A stretch of DNA of 64,000 bases from assembly GCF_003058085.1 (NCBI RefSeq), contig NZ_QBUD01000011.1:62001-126000 (forward strand), in the 5' to 3' direction. This DNA comes from Yoonia sediminilitoris. GTDB lineage: Bacteria > Pseudomonadota > Alphaproteobacteria > Rhodobacterales > Rhodobacteraceae. The translations under genes were made by a program, and so were the position numbers. Positions 18,569-26,500 of this stretch are shown one piece after another (the stretch's first letter is position 1; each line of letters begins with the position of its first letter). The notes below the pieces were generated by a model that worked only from the letters and a program-made list of their open reading frames with translations, did not search any database and was not told the origin of the DNA.

Positions 18569-18890
18569 GCGCGGGTTCCTTTGATTAGGCCTATAATTGT
18601 GATGATTGGGGGCCTGTTCAAGGGGGGGTGCTGCCGGTCTGTGTCAGTAACCGTCTGCCAGTTTGCGCTTGGCGATTGTACGTCTTAGACTGGACAAGGA
18701 TGCTATGATTTTCGAATTGAGAGTCGTTTATCGCGTTGAACGCGCAATCCTTGATAGGTTGCAGCGCGGTTATCGTGTATTGGATGGCGGTCAATTACCG
18801 TCAAACCAGTGACTTTAGAGGACCTGTTCTTTAGTATATATGACCAACTATAGCCCCACTTTGGCCAGAATTTGAGGTGATCTGGAGCAT
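18569..18890. other. Intergenic gap between divergent genes
   Basis: These 322 bases separate uvrB (-) from a small plus-strand gene. A short inverted repeat CGCGTT-G-AACGCG lies at 18732-18744 and an AT-rich TTAGTATATATG segment near 18831-18842 could be a -10 region for the plus-strand gene. No gene is seen. Confidence 0.4.
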
Positions 18891-19082
18891 ATGAAAGATT
18901 ATACACATATGGTGGCTGATCAGGCTGCGGAATCCTTTTATGGCCAGGATGCAGCCCAATTTGCCAAAGAGATCAGTGCGATGACTGCACATGACCCAAG
19001 GTTGGTTGCTGTGTTTCAGCGGACCAGAGAAGACTTTTTAAGAGGTCGCTCAAAGCAAACAACAAATGCGCGTGGGTCCTGA
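18891..19082 (+). CDS. Small hypothetical protein
   Basis: This 63-residue polar protein (MKDYTHMVADQAAESFYGQD...) has no membrane segment and no known motif. Its codon use looks normal for the window and a GGAG lies about 6 bases before the ATG. The stop TGA lies inside a degenerate copy of the GGGTCCTGACCC palindrome. Function is unknown. Confidence 0.5.
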   Translation: MKDYTHMVADQAAESFYGQDAAQFAKEISAMTAHDPRLVAVFQRTREDFLRGRSKQTTNARGS

Positions 19083-19087
19083 CCTTA
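19073..19087. repeat. Degenerate copy of the TAGGGTCCTGACCCTA palindrome
   Basis: TGGGTCCTGACCTTA differs at two positions from the 16-base palindrome at 21055 and 51814, and again covers the stop codon of a gene. Confidence 0.45.
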
Positions 19088-19269
19088 GCGCCGCGGATTT
19101 TCTCTTTGACGTTCGCTGAGTAATACGGTCGCCAAGCATGACCCCTGTCAAGTTTGATGAAACCTTGCCTGCAAAGCGGGTTGCGTCAGCAGGCCAAGGG
19201 TTCACGGAGCCTTAAGAGCCGCCGTGTCAAAATTGGCTGATGATGACTGTGATTGCCGATAGGGAAATG

Positions 19270-19563
19270 ATGACGATTCGCCATTTAACGGGACTTGCCG
19301 CAATCCTTTTGATGTGCGGTTCTGCATCGGCGCAGACCTTGCAAGATCCAATTGCGATCGCCGAGGCCCAAGGTGCTTGCGCGCCATTTGGGGTCAAGAC
19401 TGCCATTTTTGATGATCAGGGATCGATCCGCGTGACATGCAACGAGGATGCGACGGCCTTTGTGCCGCTTTTGGGCGGGCTTGCGCCCTTGGTCGGGCTT
19501 GGTGCCGTGGCGACGGTTGCGGCAGCGATTTCTGGCGGCAATGCAACGCCGAACACGCGGTAA
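19270..19563 (+). CDS. Small secreted protein, unknown
   Basis: This 97-residue protein begins with a signal peptide (MTIRHLTGLAAILLMCGSASAQ, cleavage expected after ASA) and ends with a hydrophobic Gly/Ala stretch (FVPLLGGLAPLVGLGAV) before NATPNTR. Two cysteines in the mature part (GACAPF and VTCNED) could form a disulfide. In-frame ATGs at 19240 and 19267 are alternative starts. It is probably periplasmic or inserted in a membrane. No function can be assigned. Confidence 0.55.
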   Translation: MTIRHLTGLAAILLMCGSASAQTLQDPIAIAEAQGACAPFGVKTAIFDDQGSIRVTCNEDATAFVPLLGGLAPLVGLGAVATVAAAISGGNATPNTR

Positions 19564-19633
19564 ACACAGGCCTTTTGAACATAGTACGCTGCGTGCGGTT
19601 GAAGCTGATGACGCGCGCAATTGCAGCGGTGTT

Positions 19634-20104
19634 TCAACAAGCCGGATATCCCATCTGGATAAGTTGTTCCCCCGTGATCCGGTAGTAGCCTGCAATCCGG
19701 TGACGGGCATCGCGCATGAACCATTGACGCAAGGGCGGGTTGTAGTGCTGCGCCATAACAGCCGTCCAATGTTCGAATTGGCGCGCGCGCCGGGCCCTTC
19801 CGTTGCGGCTTGGTCCATGAAACCCAAAGATCGTATAGCCACTGACACAAAGGTTTTCAGCCCCAAGGTACATGGTGCAGGACGAATAGCAGAACCTGCC
19901 GCGTAACTCGATACGGGTCCGTTTTGCATTGAGATCCGCGATTTCCATTGCACGCGCACCAATCAGACCACCGCGGTCGTTTTGCACCACCTTGATGGCG
20001 GCTGGTTGTGCAGAAACCTTGTGACCAAGCCCGGCAGGCAACAGTGCAATCATGAACAGGCAAGCCCAGATAGCAGGCGCTTTTAACCTGCAAGACATGT
20101 GCAT
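19634..20104 (-). CDS. Periplasmic ClpP/crotonase-like protein (COG3904 type)
   Basis: This 156-residue protein has a signal peptide (to about ...GHKVSAQ) and a segment RIELRGRFCYSSCTMYLGAE followed by IFGFHGPS. This resembles the COG3904 family of small periplasmic proteins with a ClpP-like fold, in which a Ser next to Cys in a GxCxSAC motif and a later GxH are conserved. The ATG at 20104 is chosen because AAGGAG lies 7 bases upstream. It is divergent from the exopolysaccharide sugar transferase gene. Peptidase activity is inferred only. Confidence 0.65.
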   Translation of the reverse strand: MHMSCRLKAPAIWACLFMIALLPAGLGHKVSAQPAAIKVVQNDRGGLIGARAMEIADLNAKRTRIELRGRFCYSSCTMYLGAENLCVSGYTIFGFHGPSRNGRARRARQFEHWTAVMAQHYNPPLRQWFMRDARHRIAGYYRITGEQLIQMGYPAC

Positions 20105-20314
20105 GATCCACTCCTTGTTGGCCACGCGGAAAAAACCGCCCTGTGGTCAACTAGAAGGGGACAGCCGTTAACATTGGGTTGTCTGTAAAACTGGAACTGA
20201 TTTCGCATAAAAAAGTACGGATCCACTTAAATGCACGCATTGCGGGTGATCGTTAATGCGTTTTGCGACTTTTCGGCAAAATCCATTCAATTTGATCGAA
20301 AATTGGACCGAAAC

Positions 20315-20331
20315 TTAATCTCTCTTTAACC
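20315..20331. promoter_or_regulatory. CtrA-type box upstream of the sugar transferase gene
   Basis: TTAA-TCTCTCT-TTAACC matches the CtrA consensus TTAA-N7-TTAA. It lies 79 bases before the GTG of the sugar transferase gene in a 300-base AT-rich gap with further TTAA half-sites. In Rhodobacterales CtrA controls motility and gene transfer agent expression. Confidence 0.55.
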
Positions 20332-20409
20332 GCTTGGTTTCAGTTTGGTTAACAGATGCGCCGTGTAAGGCGCTGAAATTACGTTAACTTTTGGGAAAGG
20401 GTTGCGCGC

Positions 20410-21057
20410 GTGCTGGAATTACAAGCGGGTTTTTTAGGTGATGAAGCTCATGATAATATATGGGGCGATGCCTACCACCGCCCCCTTTCAAAACGGTGTT
20501 TGGATTATGGCGGCGCGGTTCTGTTGCTGATTATCCTGATACCGGTGGCGGTTGTACTTCTGGTCTTGAACAGGTTCTTTAATCGCGGGCCGCTCTGGTT
20601 CGTCCAAGACCGCATGGGGCATCGTTGTCGTCGATTTCGTGCCATCAAGTTTCGGACCATGACGGTCGAGCAATCCGGGCATCGCGGTGCCTTTGACGGG
20701 CTTGAAACCGACCGAATTACCGCATTGGGGCGGATTTTGCGCAAAATGCGCATAGATGAGTTGCCGCAGGTGATCAATGTGCTGCGTGGAGAGATGAGCC
20801 TGATTGGCCCGCGCCCGGATGCTTATGAGCACGCCGCAATCTATCTGCAAACCATTCCAGGTTATCGCGAACGCCATGACGTCATGCCCGGTATCAGCGG
20901 TCTGGCACAGACCGAGGTAGGTTATGTCGACGGTCGCGAGGGCGTGCATCGCAAAGTCGCCGCCGATTTGCGTTACATCGCCGATCTGTCGCTGCGGCTT
21001 GAACTTTGGATTGTCTGGCGAACGTTGGTCATCGTTGCAATGCGGCGTGGCGCCTAG
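20410..21057 (+). CDS. Initiating sugar-1-phosphate transferase of exopolysaccharide synthesis
   Basis: This 215-residue protein is a short polyprenyl-phosphate sugar-1-phosphate transferase of the ExoY/WcaJ catalytic-domain type. It has one membrane segment (about 34-54), then KFRTM, IDELPQVINVLRGEMSLIGPRP and the C-terminal helix. It would load the first sugar phosphate onto undecaprenyl phosphate at the cytoplasmic face. The start is GTG, with AAAGGG upstream. It is the first gene of the polysaccharide locus. The sugar (Glc, Gal or other) cannot be told from sequence. Confidence 0.92.
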   Translation: MLELQAGFLGDEAHDNIWGDAYHRPLSKRCLDYGGAVLLLIILIPVAVVLLVLNRFFNRGPLWFVQDRMGHRCRRFRAIKFRTMTVEQSGHRGAFDGLETDRITALGRILRKMRIDELPQVINVLRGEMSLIGPRPDAYEHAAIYLQTIPGYRERHDVMPGISGLAQTEVGYVDGREGVHRKVAADLRYIADLSLRLELWIVWRTLVIVAMRRGA

Positions 21058-21070
21058 GGTCCTGACCCTA
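21055..21070. repeat. 16-base palindrome giving stop codons to two convergent genes
   Basis: TAGGGTCCTGACCCTA has 7-base arms around CT. Its first three bases are the TAG stop of the sugar transferase gene, and its last three, read on the minus strand, are the TAG stop of the phosphatase gene. An identical copy lies at 51814-51829. Confidence 0.8.
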
Positions 21071-21808
21071 AGCCTTGACCGGCATGATTGCGCCAGCGGT
21101 GACATGGATGGCAGACAGCCTGTCAGTCAGGTAGGCGCCTGTGTCAATGGCGACCTTGCCTTCATGTATTGTCACCTCTGGCATGATCTTATGTCCGTAA
21201 ATCATCCAGTTTCCATCGGTTCTGGCTGTCTTGAGGAACGCAGGGTGCCCCCAGGCCATGGCGCGGTGTGATTGCGCATCAAGTGCGGACAAAGGATCGG
21301 CACCAGCATGGGTCACGGCCATATTTCCGCTTTGCCACAGGTAGGGCAGCCCGGCCAACCACGCGATCTGGTCACCCAGAATTTCATAAAGGGCGCTGTG
21401 CGCCTGCATCAGTGCGTCGGGTCCAGAAGCGGCCGTGACCCCGCCAATTCCGAAACTGGCGAGCGTCTGCAGTCCGCCGTGCCGGAGCCAGATGCGCCCG
21501 TTTTTGCGCGGTTTGTCGATGAACTTCAGGAGCATTTCCTCGTGATTTCCGCGCAGGCAGATGACTTGTTTGTTATTGCGAAGATCATGCAACCTTTTCA
21601 CCACACCCGCGCTATCATCGCCCCGGTCGATGTAATCGCCGACAAGGATGATTGGGTCGGGTTGCCGCAGCAGTTTGTCCAGCAGCGGATCAAGCAGGTC
21701 AAGACGCCCGTGCACATCGCCAATCGCAAAAAACGGCTGGTCAGGGGCAGGTGGCCCCCCTTTAAATCGAGACGTTCGGTAAAGCGACGGCCACGGAAAA
21801 ATAGACAT
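21068..21808 (-). CDS. PPP-family metallophosphatase
   Basis: This 246-residue protein carries the PPP phosphoesterase signatures GDVHGR (about residue 29), GDYIDRGDDS (about 57) and LRGNHEEM (about 84), plus later metal-binding His residues (VTHAGA, YGHK). It is related to bacterial serine/threonine phosphatases such as PrpA and to ApaH-type Np4A hydrolases. It could act on a phosphoprotein or on a small phosphate ester. It lies between the sugar transferase and the spike-like genes, on the opposite strand. Confidence 0.9.
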   Translation of the reverse strand: MSIFPWPSLYRTSRFKGGPPAPDQPFFAIGDVHGRLDLLDPLLDKLLRQPDPIILVGDYIDRGDDSAGVVKRLHDLRNNKQVICLRGNHEEMLLKFIDKPRKNGRIWLRHGGLQTLASFGIGGVTAASGPDALMQAHSALYEILGDQIAWLAGLPYLWQSGNMAVTHAGADPLSALDAQSHRAMAWGHPAFLKTARTDGNWMIYGHKIMPEVTIHEGKVAIDTGAYLTDRLSAIHVTAGAIMPVKA

Positions 21809-21852
21809 GAACGCGCCTTAGCACAGGTGATCTGTGTTGCGCGAGTGCCCAG

Positions 21853-21866
21853 CCAGCGTACGCTGG
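21853..21866. promoter_or_regulatory. Perfect palindrome in the divergent phosphatase/spike promoter region
   Basis: CCAGCGTACGCTGG is a 14-base perfect palindrome, 64 bases before the ghsA-like ATG and 45 bases before the phosphatase start. It is a candidate operator for a dimeric regulator; the regulator is unknown. Confidence 0.4.
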
Positions 21867-21929
21867 TCAAAGTGCTTGGTAAGCAAGCCGGTTTAATCAG
21901 GTGTTTCCTCGTTCATTTTGGAGAACCTG

Positions 21930-22187
21930 ATGCCTGATCTCTTTGATTCCGATTATGTAAACCTGACCTCGCCTGCCGTTGCACATTATGTTGTCTCTCC
22001 GTCGGATATGGTTGATTTGCCTACCCGTCCGCGTGCCTTTTACGTCAACACTGGCGGCACGGCTGTAATGCGCGACGGCGCAGGTGATGCGGTCAGCTAT
22101 GAGGTGGCCGCAGGTGCCATTCTGACATTGCGGGCGACCCGTGTGCTGGCGACAGGCACGACCGCGCAACTGATCGCGTGGTACTAA
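21930..22187 (+). CDS. ghsA: Spike base protein resembling RcGTA GhsA
   Basis: This 85-residue protein (MPDLFDSDYVNLTSPAVAHY...) is a compact all-beta protein of the spike base type named after Rhodobacter capsulatus Rcc01079, i.e. GhsA, which with GhsB builds the head spikes of the gene transfer agent. The second half (FYVNTGGTAVMRDG to LIAWY) is the conserved part. GGAG lies 8 bases before the ATG; an upstream TTG is less likely. GhsB-like is encoded one base downstream. The main GTA structural cluster is not in the window. The assignment rests on recalled family resemblance. Confidence 0.72.
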   Translation: MPDLFDSDYVNLTSPAVAHYVVSPSDMVDLPTRPRAFYVNTGGTAVMRDGAGDAVSYEVAAGAILTLRATRVLATGTTAQLIAWY

Positions 22188-22188
22188 G

Positions 22189-23817
22189 ATGCTGGGGCTT
22201 GGGCTTGGGTCCTTAACCAGCCGCGCGCAAGGGCAGGACGGTGGGGTGGGCCACACCGCGCCGCTGGCAGAATTCTTCGTCTCCGGTGGCGGTCAGCGGG
22301 TTGCGCTTGCACAGGGGGTGGACGCAAACCTGTCGATCTTTACCGAAATCAGTCCGACTCATGTGGTCTGGATGGAGTTGGATAACAACAATCCGGCAAC
22401 CCGTTTGTCATGGCGTGAAACGCTGGTGGCAGAGTTGCGCAACATCTACACCGTCCGTGAATTGACGCTATCCAGCGGCTGGTCCCAGTTGCAGTCGTCC
22501 GGGTCCGGTCTTTCAGGCAGCTACATCGGCAATCGTGCGATCAGCACCTCATCAGCCACGGCGACTGCTGATGTGATCGTGGGGCGTGCTGACCCCTATG
22601 ATGTGTGGATTTATTACACCGGCCGCACCAATGGCGGCTACGCTCGGGTTGATATTGATGGCGATCAGGTGTTGGTCAATGAATTGACCGATCCCGATGC
22701 CGTGGGCTTCAAGGCGTTTTCGACCTTTTCAGCGACTGACTTGCAGCGCCGGATAAGTGTCAAGATCGCCAGTGGCCTAACCGGGGATCACGTGGTCACC
22801 ATAAGCAACGGCGGCACCGCGACGCCGGGCGGCGGCAATATCCTGATTGAGGCGGTTGCAATCACTGGCAATCTTGCGGGCCCGCAGGTCCTGCCGCCAC
22901 TGTGGCAGCCCGGAACAACTTATGAAATGGGCGATGAGGTGCAGTTCGGCGGGCGCTATTATGCAGCGCGCGCGAATGGTCAAAGCGGAGTTGTGGGCCC
23001 GACCCACGTATCGGGCATTGCATCCGACGGTGCGTTGGATTGGCGGGTGGATCATCGTCCGACCTATCCCAAATTCGTGTCCATCGACTATGCGTCAGAA
23101 CGTGAATATGCCGCCAGTGTCACATCAGGGGGGGCGTCGACGGTTTTGGGCGGGCAGACCCACGGGTTTGACGCGTTGGACAGTCGCACAATTGAACTGG
23201 ATGGTGCGCCATGGGTTCCTGTCACGACTGGCAACGGGTTGAGTGTCGGCACACAGGCAAATCTGGTCGAACAGACCAAGTGGCGCAGCAGCACAGGGGT
23301 TGATCTTGCAGATTGCACCCTTAGTCGCGCCATTACCCCCGGTACCGTCAGCCACGGTGTTGCCGTCACGGGCACAGGACCGGACGTGAACTTTGACTGG
23401 CTTTATGCCGGGATGCTGCCGCTGGTGGCATGGGACGGTGAAAGCCGAAGAACGATTGCGCAGACGGTGACCGCGGCTGGCTATGCGCCTGTTGTCATGG
23501 ATGATTATGCCGGGGTCAATCCGCCTAACATCGACTTTGCGGGTGCTGATCGGCTTGGCATTGCAGCAACTGTTGCGGACGATACCCTGATTTATGGTCA
23601 CGAAGCCGGAGCTACCTTGGTTGCTGGCAATATCGTTAACCAATTTGACACTTTTCTGCGGCCAAATCTGAACGCGACCGTAAAGGGTGGCAGTCTTGAC
23701 TGGCAGGCCAAGGCCTACATCACGGGCAGCGCCGCGGGTGGTTTGCAGTTGGGGTCGGGCGATGCGCTGGGATTTTTCAGCCGTCATGTGATGCGGGTCG
23801 AGACTGGCACGACCTGA
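22189..23817 (+). CDS. ghsB: Head-spike/fibre protein resembling RcGTA GhsB
   Basis: This 542-residue protein has no signal peptide and is rich in Gly, Ser, Thr and Asp, as in phage fibres and tail spikes. The middle holds a carbohydrate-binding-like segment (WQPGTTYEMGDEVQFGGRYY, about 240-260) of the type found in chitin-binding and tail-fibre modules. In R. capsulatus the orthologous position next to ghsA is taken by ghsB (rcc01080), the head spike that binds the polysaccharide capsule. The start ATG is one base after the ghsA stop. The following genes encode exopolysaccharide functions. Confidence 0.68.
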   Translation: MLGLGLGSLTSRAQGQDGGVGHTAPLAEFFVSGGGQRVALAQGVDANLSIFTEISPTHVVWMELDNNNPATRLSWRETLVAELRNIYTVRELTLSSGWSQLQSSGSGLSGSYIGNRAISTSSATATADVIVGRADPYDVWIYYTGRTNGGYARVDIDGDQVLVNELTDPDAVGFKAFSTFSATDLQRRISVKIASGLTGDHVVTISNGGTATPGGGNILIEAVAITGNLAGPQVLPPLWQPGTTYEMGDEVQFGGRYYAARANGQSGVVGPTHVSGIASDGALDWRVDHRPTYPKFVSIDYASEREYAASVTSGGASTVLGGQTHGFDALDSRTIELDGAPWVPVTTGNGLSVGTQANLVEQTKWRSSTGVDLADCTLSRAITPGTVSHGVAVTGTGPDVNFDWLYAGMLPLVAWDGESRRTIAQTVTAAGYAPVVMDDYAGVNPPNIDFAGADRLGIAATVADDTLIYGHEAGATLVAGNIVNQFDTFLRPNLNATVKGGSLDWQAKAYITGSAAGGLQLGSGDALGFFSRHVMRVETGTT

Positions 23818-23879
23818 CACCCGGGACGGTTTTCCGCCCGGGCTCCTGATCGGGATCGGGCGGAAAGATAGGTGGGACG

Positions 23880-25910
23880 ATGCGCAGCTGTGCAATCTGG
23901 CTGATCGGATTGATGTGGGCAACCGCGCTGTTGGCAGACGGGGTCGCATTGCGTTACAACAGCTACGGCGCGCCGGGGCTGATCGATATGCCAGCGGCTA
24001 TATCCGCGCCGGATGCTGAACTGGCCTTTTCAGTCAGCCATTTCGCAGGCCAGATCCGCAGTTCCGCCACATTCCAGATATCAAGCGGCCTCTCGGGCAG
24101 CTTTGGCTATGCAAGCCTTGACAATGTTCTGGGGCAGGGCGGACAGGTTTATGACACCGTTCTTGACCGCAGATTTGCCCTGCATTTTCGTGTGTTGGAC
24201 GAAACCCGGCATTGGCCTGCGATAGCCATCGGGGTGAATGATTTCGTTGGAACCGGGATCTATGGCGGCGAATATGTTGTGGCGACCAAGGGTTTTCGCC
24301 CTGATCTGGCGATTACCGCAGGGCTTGGATGGGGTCGCTTGGCCGGTTTCGGCAGTTTCGCCAACCCGCTTGGGGCTGCATTCGCCGAGCGCCCTGCGCG
24401 CGATATCGGGCAAGGTGGTGCTGTCGCGCCAAGTGCCTTTTTTCATGGGGATGCCGCGCTTTTTGGAGGTGTCCAGTGGCAGGCAACTAAGACGTTTGGC
24501 GCCACGCTCGAATATTCATCCGATGCCCTGCCAAATGAGGATGCAGGCGCATTTCACAGGCGCAGCCCGTGGAATGTTGCACTCACCTACAGCCCGCGCC
24601 CCAATCTGCATCTGAGCGCCCAGTATCTGTACGGATCGCAGTTGGGCGCGCTTGCCACCTATACCGTCAACCCAACCGATCCGCCCTTTGCAGGGGGGCT
24701 GGACCGGGGTCCACTGCCACTGGGCGCAGCAATGTCGCAACGCGGTCTGGCCAGCGCCTTGGCAAAGCAGGGTCTGCGGTTGCAGGGGCAACAACGTCAT
24801 GGCGCGACTTTGCAGGTACAGGTCGAAAACATGATTTACATTGCTCCGGCACAGGCTGTCGGGCGCACGGCGCGAGTGATGGCAGCCTATGCCCCCACAG
24901 AGGTCCGACGGTTTACCATCACGCTCGTGAGCCATGGCATCGCCGGGCAGACTGTGACCTTTCAACGGGCAGCGCTGACCCAACAGGAGTTTGCTTATGA
25001 TGGTGCAGCGCGGCTGTGGCAGGCGGCCAATATGCGGCCTGCCTCTGAACCTTTTCAAGGAACCTCTGTCGGACCTGACTGGCAAATCAGCCCTTATGTC
25101 ACCCCCAACATTTTTGACCCCGATGATCCGTTGCGTGCGGATGTCGGGATTGCCTTTCGCGGGCGATATGAACCAGCGCCGGGGGTCGTTTTTTCAGGAA
25201 CGCTCCGCCAGCGGATTGCAGGCAATCTGGACCAGACAACGCGACGCTCTGAATCTGTGCTGCCGCATGTGCGCAGCGATTTTGCGCTTTATGACCGCGA
25301 AGGCGATGCCGATTTGATTGACCTGACGGCCAGTTGGTTTGCGCAGCCCGGCCCGACGGTGACGACGCGGCTGACCGCTGGTTTGCTGGAGGAAATGTTC
25401 GGCGGGCTTTCGGCAGAAATCCTGTGGCGGCCACCCGGCAGTGCTTTTGCCTTCGGGGTTGAGTTGAACGAGGTCCGCCAGCGCGGATATAACAGTGATT
25501 TCAGCTTTCTGGACTATCAGGTGACGACCGGCCACGCGTCGGTCTATTGGGACATGGGCGCAGGCTATCAGGCGCAGTTAGATGCGGGCCGCTATCTTGC
25601 CGGTGACTGGGGCAGCACGCTGCACTTCGCGCGCCGGTTTCGCAACGGCTGGTCGCTGGGGGCGTTTGCGACATTCACCGATGTGTCATTTGACGACTTT
25701 GGCGAGGGATCATTCGACAAAGGCATCACCGTCGACATTCCGCTGTCGTGGATATCCGGGCAGCCCACGCGCCAGACCCTGCACCGCACAATCCGGCCGG
25801 TCACCCGCGATGGCGGCGCGCGCCTGAATATCGACGGTCGCCTTTATGACCTGACGCGCCCGCTGACCGCATCGGCGCTGACCCAAAGCTGGGCGCGGGT
25901 GCTGCGATGA
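23880..25910 (+). CDS. yjbH: YjbH-family outer-membrane exopolysaccharide protein
   Basis: This 676-residue protein has a signal peptide (residues 1-20) and the YjbH (DUF940, GfcD-like) architecture: alternating beta-strands that suggest two outer-membrane barrels joined by a periplasmic part. The N-terminal YNSYGAPGLIDMPAA segment and the later LRADVGIAFRGRYEPAPGVV segment are typical. In enterobacteria yjbEFGH supports exopolysaccharide production. AGGTGGG precedes the ATG. Its stop overlaps the start of the yjbF-like gene, so the two are co-translated; yjbE and yjbG are not present. Confidence 0.88.
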   Translation: MRSCAIWLIGLMWATALLADGVALRYNSYGAPGLIDMPAAISAPDAELAFSVSHFAGQIRSSATFQISSGLSGSFGYASLDNVLGQGGQVYDTVLDRRFALHFRVLDETRHWPAIAIGVNDFVGTGIYGGEYVVATKGFRPDLAITAGLGWGRLAGFGSFANPLGAAFAERPARDIGQGGAVAPSAFFHGDAALFGGVQWQATKTFGATLEYSSDALPNEDAGAFHRRSPWNVALTYSPRPNLHLSAQYLYGSQLGALATYTVNPTDPPFAGGLDRGPLPLGAAMSQRGLASALAKQGLRLQGQQRHGATLQVQVENMIYIAPAQAVGRTARVMAAYAPTEVRRFTITLVSHGIAGQTVTFQRAALTQQEFAYDGAARLWQAANMRPASEPFQGTSVGPDWQISPYVTPNIFDPDDPLRADVGIAFRGRYEPAPGVVFSGTLRQRIAGNLDQTTRRSESVLPHVRSDFALYDREGDADLIDLTASWFAQPGPTVTTRLTAGLLEEMFGGLSAEILWRPPGSAFAFGVELNEVRQRGYNSDFSFLDYQVTTGHASVYWDMGAGYQAQLDAGRYLAGDWGSTLHFARRFRNGWSLGAFATFTDVSFDDFGEGSFDKGITVDIPLSWISGQPTRQTLHRTIRPVTRDGGARLNIDGRLYDLTRPLTASALTQSWARVLR

Positions 25911-26500
25911 AGTGTCATGCCCTGATTGGCCTGCTTCTGGCCGGATGCGCAGGCCATTCAGGTTCAGATGCGGCCGCCATACGCGATGCTTTGACGCCCG
26001 TGCGCGTCGCGGCGATCAATGTACCCTTGCTGTTTTCCGTGTCCACGCGCGCAAATCTGGGCGCAACCCTTGTCCCTGTTGCACAAAACGGCCCTGTCCG
26101 GACCTGGCGCACGGCGGACGCGGTCCAGATATCAACCGCAGAGGGGATCGTTGTCGCAACGCGCGGTCTGGGTGATGATCTGATGTCAGCCGATGCATCG
26201 GCCCTGTTGCGGGCATTGCCAGCAGGCGGCGGGCAATATTTGCGCCACACCAGCAGGCTTGACGGCAATTTCGGCACCATTTTTGAGGCGTGGTCATGCC
26301 AGCTTCGCACTCTTGGCCCCGATGTTGTGCAGACCCCATTGGCGCAGGTGTCCGTGATCCGGTTCGAAGAAACCTGTACGGGCGGCGACGCTATATTTGT
26401 GAACCTATACGGGCGTGCGCCGGATGGGACAATCTGGACCAGCCGGCAATGGATCGGTCCTGATCTGGGCTATCTGGATCTCGCGCTGATCCGCCCCTAA
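25907..26500 (+). CDS. yjbF: YjbF-family lipoprotein
   Basis: This 197-residue protein has a lipoprotein signal with lipobox LLAGC (Cys14) and the YjbF/GfcB architecture, a periplasmic beta-rich domain. YjbF and GfcB accompany YjbH or GfcD in exopolysaccharide and group 4 capsule operons. It starts inside the yjbH stop (ATGA). Its 3' end overlaps the convergent wzc-like gene by 4 bases. Confidence 0.85.
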   Translation: MKCHALIGLLLAGCAGHSGSDAAAIRDALTPVRVAAINVPLLFSVSTRANLGATLVPVAQNGPVRTWRTADAVQISTAEGIVVATRGLGDDLMSADASALLRALPAGGGQYLRHTSRLDGNFGTIFEAWSCQLRTLGPDVVQTPLAQVSVIRFEETCTGGDAIFVNLYGRAPDGTIWTSRQWIGPDLGYLDLALIRP

